From the NCBI GenBank assembly GCA_023399815.1, contig JAEWOJ010000205.1, positions 1-19,713 on the forward strand: DNA of 19,713 nt, read 5' to 3'. The notes beneath the pieces were generated by a model. It searched no databases. It had not been told where the DNA came from and saw nothing but the letters and a program-made list of their open reading frames with translations. The position numbers and the translations under genes are program-made. The stretch's first letter is position 1. Every line of letters starts with the position of its first letter. Source of the stretch: Pseudomonadota bacterium. GTDB lineage: Bacteria > Pseudomonadota > Gammaproteobacteria > Xanthomonadales > Xanthomonadaceae. Shown here one piece after another: positions 7,048-13,215 of the stretch.

Positions 7048-8490
7048 TCATCGCATCACCAGCTGGCCGACGCCGTCGCCGCGGCGCACGCGCAGCACCA
7101 GCTGCTGCGGGCGCGGGCTGAAACTGGCGCGCCAGCTGGCCAGGTCGACGAACTCGCCGCTGCTCGCGGCCAGGACGATGTCGCCGTTGGCCAGGCCGGA
7201 CTGCGCGGCGCGGCTGCCGCGCGCCACCTCGCTGACCAGCACGCCGTTGAGGCCGGCCTGGCGCGCCGATTCGGGCAGGTCGACGAAGGTGGCGCCGGCC
7301 AGGCGCGGGTCCAGGGCGTCGCCGGCCACCGCGCGCGGCTGTTCCTTGAGCGTGGCCTTGAGCTGCAGCGGCTTGCCGTCGCGGCGCACGTCCAGCTCGA
7401 CGGTGCGGCCCACCGGCTGCAGGCCCTCGAAGTTGTGCAGCGCCTGCGCGTTGTCCACGCGCTGGCCGTTGATGGCGGTGACCACGTCGCCGGCGCGCAG
7501 CCCCGCCGCGGCCGCGGCCGAGCCGGCCAGCACGCGCGTGACCAGCGCGCCGCGCGCCTCGTCCAGGCCCAGCCCCTGCGCGATCTGCGGACTCAGGTTC
7601 TGCGTCTCCACGCCCAGCGTGCCGCGCACCACCACGCCCTTGGTGATCAGCTGCTCGACCACGTCGCGGGCGAGGTTGGAGGGAATGGCCAGGCCCAGGC
7701 CGATGTTGCCGGCCATGCTGCCCTGCGGGTTGAAGCTGGCGGTGTTGATGCCCACCAGCTGCCCGGCCAGGTTGACCAGCGCGCCGCCGGAGTTGCCCGG
7801 GTTGATCGAGGCGTCGGTCTGGATGAAGTTCTGGTAGCCCAGCCCGCGGATGCCGCTGCGGCCCACCGCCGAGACGATGCCCGAGGTCACGGTCTGGCTG
7901 AAGCCGAACGGGTTGCCGATCGCCACCACGAAGTCGCCGGTGCGCAGCTGGTCGCTGTCGCCCAGCGGCAGCGCGGTGAGCCTGTCGCTGGGGATGCGGA
8001 TCAGCGCGATGTCGGTGTCGCGGTCCGAGCCGAGGAACTCGGCCTTGACCGTGCGCCCGTCGGCCAGCGTCACCTGCACGTCGTCGGCGTTCTCGATCAC
8101 GTGGTGGTTGGTCAGCACGTAGCCCTTGACTGCATCGATGATCACGCCCGAGCCCAGCGACTCGTTGATGCGCTCCTGCGGCACCTGCGGGAACAGGCGG
8201 CGGAAGAACGGGTCGTCGAAGAACGGGTTGCGCACCCGCACCACCTGCTTGGTGTTGACGCTGACCACCGCTGGCATCACCTGCTCCAGCATCGGCGCCA
8301 GCGACGGCACCGGCTGGCCGGCGACCGAGGCCGGCAGCGCGGCGGTGGCCGGCAGCATGGCGCCGGTGGCGGCCTCGGCGCGGTTGTCCAGGTGGGCATT
8401 GATGGCGCTGGCGGTGAAGCCGCCGAAGGCGGCGGCGAGGGCGAGCGTGAGCAGGGTGGGGAGCGGTCGCATCGGTGCCGGAGGTTCCAT
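7048..8490 (-). CDS. degQ: Periplasmic serine endoprotease, DegP/DegQ (HtrA) type
   Basis: This is a 480-residue HtrA protease. An N-terminal signal or anchor helix lies at about residues 8-30 (MRPLPTLLTLALAAAFGGF). The trypsin-like domain spans about 64-285, with the triad His130 (TNHHVI), Asp160 (DTDIAL) and Ser234 (GNSGG), and the oxyanion loop at INPGNSGGAL. Two PDZ domains follow, at about 287-385 and 395-478, as in DegP, DegQ and MucD. The loop after residue 88 (NPFFDDPFFRRLFP) is the short LA-type loop typical of DegQ/MucD rather than the long Q-rich DegP loop. An alternative start at the ATG at 8472 (MRPLPT) gives a more normal signal peptide; neither start has a strong ribosome site. 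It would degrade or refold damaged envelope proteins. It is the first gene of the minus-strand run and diverges from the nrdJ region. Confidence 0.95.
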   Translation of the reverse strand: MEPPAPMRPLPTLLTLALAAAFGGFTASAINAHLDNRAEAATGAMLPATAALPASVAGQPVPSLAPMLEQVMPAVVSVNTKQVVRVRNPFFDDPFFRRLFPQVPQERINESLGSGVIIDAVKGYVLTNHHVIENADDVQVTLADGRTVKAEFLGSDRDTDIALIRIPSDRLTALPLGDSDQLRTGDFVVAIGNPFGFSQTVTSGIVSAVGRSGIRGLGYQNFIQTDASINPGNSGGALVNLAGQLVGINTASFNPQGSMAGNIGLGLAIPSNLARDVVEQLITKGVVVRGTLGVETQNLSPQIAQGLGLDEARGALVTRVLAGSAAAAAGLRAGDVVTAINGQRVDNAQALHNFEGLQPVGRTVELDVRRDGKPLQLKATLKEQPRAVAGDALDPRLAGATFVDLPESARQAGLNGVLVSEVARGSRAAQSGLANGDIVLAASSGEFVDLASWRASFSPRPQQLVLRVRRGDGVGQLVMR

Positions 8491-8640
8491 GCTGGGACGC
8501 GGCGGGGGCGTCCGGGTGGGGCGGGAGTGGCTGAACGGGAGTGTGGCGGCAGCGACCTAAATCGACAATGAAATGTCCCGCGCCGCCGCAACCGCTGGGA
8601 CGCCAGGCCTCGCGCCGATTGCAAGATCCCGGACACATAT
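8491..8640. other. Protease-side half of divergent intergenic region
   Basis: No convincing coding sequence is present; open frames through here lack ribosome sites and are extensions or shadows. The stretch presumably contains the promoter of the DegQ-type protease on the minus strand, but I could not pick out a convincing -35/-10 pair or a sigma-E-like GAACTT...TCTGA motif. It is less GC-rich around 8560-8582 and 8636-8654. Confidence 0.4.
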
Positions 8641-8647
8641 TTTTCGT

Positions 8648-8675
8648 TTGACATCACCCCGGCGGTGGGTAAGCT
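8648..8675 (+). promoter_or_regulatory. Candidate sigma70 promoter of the nrdJ locus
   Basis: A perfect TTGACA (8648-8653) is separated by 16 bp from TAAGCT (8670-8675; three of six bases match TATAAT). A/T-rich sequence (CATATTTTTCG) lies just upstream, like an UP element. In such GC-rich DNA a perfect TTGACA followed directly by NrdR-like palindromes is suggestive. The transcript would begin near 8682 and have a leader of about 255 nt before the nrdJ start codon. The -10 match is poor, so the assignment is tentative. Confidence 0.45.
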
Positions 8676-8690
8676 TGGCGTCGCCATCAG

Positions 8691-8706
8691 CCACTAGATG
8701 TTGGGT
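8691..8706 (+). promoter_or_regulatory. NrdR box 1 (candidate operator)
   Basis: CCACTAGATGTTGGGT matches the published 16-bp NrdR consensus (acaCwAtATaTwGtgt) at about 12 of 16 positions, including the CACTA and TTG-G halves. NrdR is the zinc-finger/ATP-cone repressor that controls ribonucleotide reductase genes in many bacteria. The box lies just downstream of the candidate -10 and 230 bp upstream of the nrdJ start codon. Confidence 0.7.
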
Positions 8707-8721
8707 TGATGTGAAATGCGT

Positions 8722-8737
8722 CCCCAAGAAGTAGGGT
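8722..8737 (+). promoter_or_regulatory. NrdR box 2 (candidate operator)
   Basis: CCCCAAGAAGTAGGGT matches the NrdR consensus at about 10 of 16 positions and is itself an imperfect palindrome. It starts exactly 31 bp after box 1, about three helical turns. This is the spacing reported for NrdR box pairs that allow cooperative binding on one DNA face. The spacing strengthens both calls. Confidence 0.65.
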
Positions 8738-8744
8738 TGAGGCC

Positions 8745-8915
8745 CGGGGTGCAGGCACCCCGCAGGAAGGCGTGCAATGACGACGGAAGCGATGCAGATC
8801 CCCGGCCCCCGCCGGACCAATCCCCGCCCGCCCGCAGGCGCGTGACCACGCGCCGGCATCGTCGTCGTTGCAGTCCGGCCCGACCGGGGAAACGGTAAAC
8901 CGCACCGCAAGGTGC
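8745..8915 (+). ncRNA. Highly structured nrdJ 5' leader (candidate cis-regulatory RNA)
   Basis: The leader holds nested inverted repeats. Hairpin A pairs CGGGGTGC with GCACCCCG (8745-8762, 2-nt centre). A 13-bp closing stem pairs 8773-8785 with 8860-8872 (one G-U pair). It encloses hairpin B (CCGGC/GCCGG, 8802-8815, 4-nt loop) and hairpin C (GGCGCGTG/CACGCGCC, 8837-8854, 2-nt centre), giving a three-way junction. Hairpin D has a GCACC/GGTGC stem with a GCAA (GNRA) tetraloop at 8902-8915 and ends just before the AAGGAG ribosome site at 8918-8923. I do not find the conserved cobalamin-riboswitch landmarks. A candidate RNA class called the nrdJ motif has been described upstream of nrdJ genes; whether this leader belongs to it needs a covariance search. 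Confidence 0.55.
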
Positions 8916-8936
8916 ACAAGGAGAGTTCCCACCATC

Positions 8937-11090
8937 ATGAGCACGGTGCGTCTGGAAGTGGTCAGCAACCCAACCCGATCGGACCTTATCCCCCTGCAGC
9001 CCGCCTCGCAGGACATCTGGGACAAGAAGTACCGCCTCAAGACCAAGGCCGGCGAGGCGCTGGATGCCGACATCGACGGCACCTACCAGCGCGTGGCCCG
9101 GGCCTTGGCCGACGCCGAGGGCAGCGACGACAAGCGCGCCTACTGGTATGAGCGCTTCGTCTGGGCGCTGCGCCGCGGCGCGATTCCGGCCGGCCGCATC
9201 ACCTCCAATGCCGGCGCGCAGGAACACAAGCCGGCCACCAGCACGATCAACTGCACCGTGTCGGGCACCATCACCGACTCGATGGACGGCATCCTGGAGA
9301 AGGTCCACGAAGCGGGCCTGACCCTGAAGGCAGGCTGCGGCATCGGCTACGAGTTCAGCACGCTGCGCCCGCGCGGCGCGTTCGTCGCCGGCGCCGGCGC
9401 CTATACCAGCGGCCCGATGTCCTTCATGGATATCTACGACAAGATGTGCTTCACCGTGTCCTCGGCCGGTGGCCGCCGCGGCGCGCAGATGGGCACCTTC
9501 GACGTGTCGCACCCGGACGTGAAGGACTTCATCCGCGCCAAGCGCGAGGACGGCCGCCTGCGCCAGTTCAACCTGTCGCTGCTGATCACCGACGGCTTCA
9601 TGGACGCGGTGGACAAGGACGCCGACTGGCCGCTGGTGTTCCCGATCAACGTCAAGGAGCAGGCCGAGCTCGACCCGGCCAGCGGCGAGGAAGTGGTCTG
9701 GCGCGACTGGCCGACCCACGAGAACTACATCGTCCGCGACGACGGCCTGGTGGCCTGCAAGGTGTACGGCCACATCCGCGCCCGCCACCTGTGGGACATG
9801 ATCATGGTCTCGACGTACGACTACGCCGAGCCGGGCTTCATCCTGATCGACCGCGTCAACGAGATGAACAACAACTGGTGGTGCGAGAACATCCGCGCCA
9901 CCAACCCCTGCGGCGAGCAGCCGCTGCCGCCGTATGGCGCCTGCCTGCTGGGCTCGGTCAACCTGACCAAGTTCGTGCGCGACCCGTTCACCGACAAGGC
10001 CGCGTTCGACTGGGACGAGTACAAGGAAGTGGTGCGCGTGTTCACCCGCATGCTCGACAACGTGGTGGAAGTGAACGGCCTGCCGCTGGAGCAGCAGCGC
10101 AACGAGATCATGCGCAAGCGCCGCCACGGCATGGGCTTCCTCGGCCTGGGCAGCACCATGACCATGCTGCGCATGAAGTACGGTTCGCCCGAGTCCTGCG
10201 AGTTCACCGAGGCCATCGCCCGCGACATGGCCGTGGCCGGCTGGGAAACCGGCCTGGAACTGGCCCGCGAGAAGGGCCCGGCGCCGATCATGGAGGAGGC
10301 CTTCGAGGTCACCGCCGCGATGCTCCGCCAGCGTCCGGAGATGCGCAAGGACGGCTGGAAGGTCGGGCAGAAGATCCAGGGCAAGGTGCTGCACGCGCGC
10401 TACAGCCGCTACATGCAGCGCATCGCCACGGTCGCCCCGGAGCTGGTGGACGAGCTGGCCGAGACCGGCGCGCGCTTCACCCACCACAGCTCCATCGCGC
10501 CGACCGGCACGATCAGCCTGTCGCTGGCCAACAACGCCTCCAACGGCATCGAGCCCTCGTTCGCGCACCACTACAGCCGCAACGTGATCCGCGAAGGCAA
10601 GAAGACCAAGGAGAAGGTGGACGTGTTCTCCTTCGAGCTGCTGGCCTTCCGCGAGCTGGTCAACGCCAGGGCCATGCCGTTCGCCGAGAACGCCGAGGCG
10701 CAGCTGCCGGACTACTTCATCGCCGCCGACGACATCTCGCCCAAGGAGCACGTGGACGTGCAGGCCGCCGCGCAGAAGTGGGTGGACAGCTCGATCTCCA
10801 AGACCGCCAACGTACCGACCGACTATCCGTACGAGCAGTTCAAGGACATCTACCGCTACGCCCACCAGCAGGGCCTGAAGGGCTGCACCACGTTCCGCTT
10901 CAATCCGGCCGCCTTCCAGGGCGTGCTGGTCAAGGAAGCGGACCTGGAGAACACCACCTACCGCTTCGAGCTGGAAGACGGCCAGGTGGTCGAGGTCAAG
11001 GGCAACGAGCAGATCGAGTACGACGGCGAGATGCACACCGCCGCCAACCTGTTCGACGCCCTCAAGGAAGGCTACTACGGCAAGTTCTGA
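8937..11090 (+). CDS. nrdJ: Adenosylcobalamin-dependent class II ribonucleotide reductase, large part (NrdJa-like)
   Basis: This is a 717-residue catalytic chain that reduces ribonucleotides to deoxyribonucleotides using a cobalamin-generated thiyl radical. Cys106 (in STINCTVSG) and Cys336 are the expected internal redox pair. NPCGEQ holds the radical Cys325 and Glu327, and the 11-residue spacing from Cys325 to Cys336 (GACLLGSVNL) matches class II enzymes. PTGTIS and the PSFAHHYSR segment near residue 540 are further landmarks. The chain ends at ...KEGYYGKF without the TSCPD domain or the C-terminal Cys-rich tail found in single-chain NrdJ. Those features are on a separate gene at 11952. The ATG at 8937 is preceded by AAGGAG with a rather long 13-nt spacing, just after a GNRA hairpin. 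The missing tail means this chain probably needs its partner to be re-reduced. Confidence 0.96.
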   Translation: MSTVRLEVVSNPTRSDLIPLQPASQDIWDKKYRLKTKAGEALDADIDGTYQRVARALADAEGSDDKRAYWYERFVWALRRGAIPAGRITSNAGAQEHKPATSTINCTVSGTITDSMDGILEKVHEAGLTLKAGCGIGYEFSTLRPRGAFVAGAGAYTSGPMSFMDIYDKMCFTVSSAGGRRGAQMGTFDVSHPDVKDFIRAKREDGRLRQFNLSLLITDGFMDAVDKDADWPLVFPINVKEQAELDPASGEEVVWRDWPTHENYIVRDDGLVACKVYGHIRARHLWDMIMVSTYDYAEPGFILIDRVNEMNNNWWCENIRATNPCGEQPLPPYGACLLGSVNLTKFVRDPFTDKAAFDWDEYKEVVRVFTRMLDNVVEVNGLPLEQQRNEIMRKRRHGMGFLGLGSTMTMLRMKYGSPESCEFTEAIARDMAVAGWETGLELAREKGPAPIMEEAFEVTAAMLRQRPEMRKDGWKVGQKIQGKVLHARYSRYMQRIATVAPELVDELAETGARFTHHSSIAPTGTISLSLANNASNGIEPSFAHHYSRNVIREGKKTKEKVDVFSFELLAFRELVNARAMPFAENAEAQLPDYFIAADDISPKEHVDVQAAAQKWVDSSISKTANVPTDYPYEQFKDIYRYAHQQGLKGCTTFRFNPAAFQGVLVKEADLENTTYRFELEDGQVVEVKGNEQIEYDGEMHTAANLFDALKEGYYGKF

Positions 11091-11102
11091 GCAGCCTTCG
11101 CC

Positions 11103-11130
11103 CGCCGTTCCGCCGCAGGGCGGGACGGCG
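11103..11130 (+). terminator. 12-bp hairpin after nrdJ, no U-tract
   Basis: CGCCGTTCCGCC (11103-11114) pairs with GGCGGGACGGCG (11119-11130) across a GCAG loop, with one G-U pair. It begins 12 bp after the nrdJ stop. No T-run follows, so it may be a partial terminator, a processing site or a 3'-stabilising element rather than a full stop. If read-through occurs, it would lower expression of the downstream histone-like gene. Confidence 0.5.
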
Positions 11131-11231
11131 ACGGCGGTCGCGACCACCGGGTTGCCGCGCATGTTCCACGCTTCATCGGCTTCGATATAGCATCGCCAAC
11201 GTTACGGACCCGATGCCCTGAGGAGGGCTTT

Positions 11232-11873
11232 ATGAGCAATGGCAATGGTGTGACGGCGACCGTTTCCCAGGTTGCCGAGAACGTGAAGGAAACCGCCGCC
11301 CACCTGGGCGATTCGATCGCCGCCACCGCCAGCGATGCCGTGGCCGCGGTCAAGACCCGCGCGCGCAAGGCCGAGGCTGGCGCGAAGAAGCAGGTCGCCA
11401 AGGTGAAGAAGGCGGTCAAGAAGGCCGAGAAGGTCGTCGCGAAAAAAGCGGCCGCCGCGAAGAAGGAAGTCAGGAAGACCGTCTCGAGCGTGCGCCAGAA
11501 GCTGGAAGCCGCCAAGGCCAATGCCAAGGCCGAAGCCGCCGGCCTGAAGAAGAAGGGCGCCGGCGAGCGCGCCGCCGTCAAGAAGGCCGTCGCCGCCGCC
11601 GAGAAGAAGGCGGTGAAGAAGGTCGCGTCGGCAAAGAAGACGGTGAAGGCCGCCGAGAAGAAGGTGGCCAAGGCCGTCGGCAAGAAGACCGCCGCGGTGA
11701 AGAAGGCGGTCGGGAAGGTCGAGAAGAAGGTCGCCAGCCGGACCGTCGCCGCGAAGAAGGCGGTGAAGAAGGTCGAGAAGAAGGTGGCCGGCAAGGCCGC
11801 CTCGGCGAAGAAGACGGTGGCGAAGAAGGCTGCCACCGTGAAGAAGGCCGCGAAGAAGGCGGTCCGCAAGTAA
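11232..11873 (+). CDS. Histone H1-like Lys/Ala-rich DNA-binding protein
   Basis: This is a 213-residue protein. Residues 1-42 form a relatively neutral N-terminus (MSNGNGVTATVSQVAENVKE..., amphipathic helix, phasin-like in feel). The remaining ~170 residues are almost only Lys, Ala and Val with some Glu, built from degenerate units such as KKAVKKVEKKVA, AKKTVKAAEKKVA and KKTAAVKKAVGK. The composition resembles the C-terminal tail of eukaryotic histone H1 and bacterial H1-like proteins (Hc1, AlgP, BpH1), which bind DNA without sequence preference and compact it. The ATG at 11232 has a strong AGGAGG site 5 nt upstream (11221-11226). It sits between the two halves of the class II ribonucleotide reductase. 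The internal repeats make copy-number variation by recombination or slippage likely. Long open frames on the other strand here are composition artefacts. Confidence 0.88.
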   Translation: MSNGNGVTATVSQVAENVKETAAHLGDSIAATASDAVAAVKTRARKAEAGAKKQVAKVKKAVKKAEKVVAKKAAAAKKEVRKTVSSVRQKLEAAKANAKAEAAGLKKKGAGERAAVKKAVAAAEKKAVKKVASAKKTVKAAEKKVAKAVGKKTAAVKKAVGKVEKKVASRTVAAKKAVKKVEKKVAGKAASAKKTVAKKAATVKKAAKKAVRK

Positions 11874-11882
11874 GCCGCACCC

Positions 11883-11912
11883 GCGTCCCCGCCCCCTCTG
11901 GGGCGGGGACGC
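11883..11912 (+). terminator. 13-bp perfect hairpin after histone-like gene, no U-tract
   Basis: GCGTCCCCGCCCC (11883-11895) and GGGGCGGGGACGC (11900-11912) are perfectly complementary across a CTCT loop. It begins 9 bp after the histone-like stop and 40 bp before the NrdJb-like start. There is no T-run. It could attenuate transcription, stabilise upstream mRNA, or block 3' exonucleases so that the histone-like and NrdJb messages have different abundance. Confidence 0.5.
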
Positions 11913-11951
11913 CGCAACCCGCATCACAACGCATAACCAGGACCCCGCACC

Positions 11952-12716
11952 ATGGCCGTCAAGATCGACAAGAAAATCAAGGGTTATTCCGTCATCACCC
12001 CGGACGACAAGGCCCGGGAAGCGACGGCCAAGGTTCCGGTCGCACAGGCACAGGACGATGCCCAGGACAGCAACATCGTGCACATGCACGAGCGCATCGA
12101 GCGCCCCGACGTGCTGATCGGCAGCACCTACAAGATCAAGTCGCCGCTGGTGGAGCACGCCTTCTACGTGACCATCAACGACATCGTGCTCAACGCCGGC
12201 ACCGAGCACGAGCTGCGTCGCCCGTTCGAGATCTTCATCAACTCCAAGTCGATGGAGCATTTCCAGTGGATCGTGGCGCTGACCCGCATCATGTCCGCGG
12301 TGTTCCGCAAGGGCGGCGACGTCACCTTCATCGTCGACGAGATGAAGGCCGTGTTCGACCCCAAGGGCGGCTACTTCAAGGCCGGCGGCGTGTACATGCC
12401 CTCGCTGGTCGCCGAGCTGGGCTCCATCGTCGAAGACCACATGAAGTCGATCGGCCTGCTGCACGACCCGGAAATGAGCGCCCACCAGCGCGCCCTGATC
12501 GCCGAGAAGCGCAAGCAGTTCGAGGAGCGCTCGAAAAAAAACACTGACGCCGTAGTCGTCGTCCCCGCCAAGCGCGAGGAAGACGTCGAGGTCACCGGCG
12601 AAGGCACCAGCTTCCCGCCCAGCGCCACCATGTGCCACAAGTGCAGCACCAAGGCGCTGGTGATCATGGATGGCTGCCAGACCTGCTTGAACTGCGGGTA
12701 CAGCAAGTGCGGTTGA
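11952..12716 (+). CDS. NrdJb-like TSCPD/Cys-tail subunit of class II ribonucleotide reductase
   Basis: This is a 254-residue protein. The N-terminus (MAVKIDKKIKGYSVI) is basic. Residues about 55-170 form a TSCPD-type domain (FEIFINSKSMEHFQWIVALTR, then KGGDVTFIVDEMKAVFDPKGG), as found near the C-terminus of single-chain NrdJ. The C-terminus has six cysteines: Cys228 and Cys231 (MCHKC) and Cys242, 245, 248 and 253 (CQTCLNCGYSKC). This is the zinc-ribbon/redox tail that re-reduces the active-site disulfide and hands electrons from thioredoxin in this family. In Pseudomonas aeruginosa the class II enzyme is likewise split into NrdJa and NrdJb. Here an H1-like gene intervenes. AGGA lies about 9 nt upstream of the ATG. 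A strong intrinsic terminator follows, which ends the locus. Confidence 0.88.
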   Translation: MAVKIDKKIKGYSVITPDDKAREATAKVPVAQAQDDAQDSNIVHMHERIERPDVLIGSTYKIKSPLVEHAFYVTINDIVLNAGTEHELRRPFEIFINSKSMEHFQWIVALTRIMSAVFRKGGDVTFIVDEMKAVFDPKGGYFKAGGVYMPSLVAELGSIVEDHMKSIGLLHDPEMSAHQRALIAEKRKQFEERSKKNTDAVVVVPAKREEDVEVTGEGTSFPPSATMCHKCSTKALVIMDGCQTCLNCGYSKCG

Positions 12717-12748
12717 TCCGCTGATCCGCTGGTCGGAGAAACGATGAA

Positions 12749-12777
12749 GCCGGGCCCGGAAACGGGCCCGGCTTTTT
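12749..12777 (+). terminator. Intrinsic terminator of the nrdJ locus
   Basis: GCCGGGCCCG (12749-12758) pairs with CGGGCCCGGC (12763-12772) around a GAAA tetraloop and is followed directly by TTTTT (12773-12777). AA before the stem extends the pairing. It starts 32 bp after the NrdJb-like stop and is the only textbook Rho-independent terminator I found in the window. Confidence 0.95.
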
Positions 12778-12779
12778 CA

Positions 12780-12923
12780 TTGGTTCATCGGCGGCTTCTG
12801 CCCGCCGGCTGCGGATACGGTCCAGGCGAGGCGGGTTCGGCAACCCGTCGCCTGGCAGGCTGGGCGACGGTGGGCGCGGTCAAGGCAGCAGGATCAGCAA
12901 CCAGGTCGCGCCGGTGGCCAGCA
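12780..12923. other. Intergenic stretch without recognisable gene
   Basis: Between the nrdJ-locus terminator and the first repeat unit I see no supported gene. On the minus strand, 12880-12928 could encode a short hydrophobic end (LLATGATWLLILLP then a stop) that runs out of the repeat. It may be a remnant of a decayed membrane protein gene, but there is too little sequence to say. Confidence 0.4.
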
Positions 12924-13150
12924 GGCGCTGCGCGCCACCTTCTCCCAAAGGGAGAAGGAACAGCAGCAAGAGCCCCTCTCCCTTCGGGAGAGGGTTGGGG
13001 AGAGGGCCGGGGGCGAAGCCCTCCGCGGTGTTCGATGGCACGGGGCTTCGCCCTGCCCTCATCCGGCGCTGCGCGCCACCTCCCCCCAAAGGGAGAAGGA
13101 ACTGCAGCAAGAGCCCCTCTCCCTCCGGGAGAGGGGTTGGAGTGAGGGGC
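12924..13150. repeat. Two ~80-bp direct repeats built of paired hairpins (BIME-like)
   Basis: Two copies lie at about 12924-13008 and 13065-13150. Each starts GGCGCTGCGCGCCACC, continues with CCCAAAGGGAGAAGGAAC and CAGCAAGAGCCCCTCTCCCT, and ends with CGGGAGAGG and a G-rich tail. Copy 1 contains two perfect hairpins: CCTTCTCCC/GGGAGAAGG (12938-12958) and CCCTCTCCC/GGGAGAGGG (12974-12994), both with 3-nt loops. Copy 2 keeps CCCCTCTCCC/GGGAGAGGGG (13114-13136). The units are separated by a short GC-rich linker. In-frame translations of this DNA (Pro-Leu-Pro-Glu-Gly-Glu-Gly and similar) are repeat artefacts. Confidence 0.8.
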
Positions 13151-13215
13151 GATGAGGCTCCGTTCACCTCGGACTGATGCCGCTTACATCAACGCCAGAA
13201 CAGGGAGGTAGGGAG

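Noticed and set aside
8686..8915. Cobalamin riboswitch upstream of the B12-dependent reductase
   Set aside because: A GCCACT string at 8689-8694 is part of NrdR box 1, and I do not find the rest of the conserved core or B12 box. A covariance search would settle it.
8694..11162. 822-residue open frame on the minus strand opposite nrdJ
   Set aside because: It is antisense to a clear NrdJ with intact active-site motifs; the translation is His/Val/Gly-rich without domains, as expected from high-GC codon bias.
11075..11917. 280-residue minus-strand frame rich in Phe, Ala and Thr opposite the histone-like gene
   Set aside because: The Lys-Lys-Ala repeats of the plus strand read as Phe-Phe-Ala on the other strand; it is not an independent membrane protein.
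12924..13150. CRISPR array
   Set aside because: There are only two ~80-bp copies with hairpins and one linker; no series of short repeats with uniform spacers and no cas genes.
12744..13177. Small open frames through the repeat region on both strands
   Set aside because: They are translations of the hairpin repeats (PLPEGEG and similar) with no ribosome sites.
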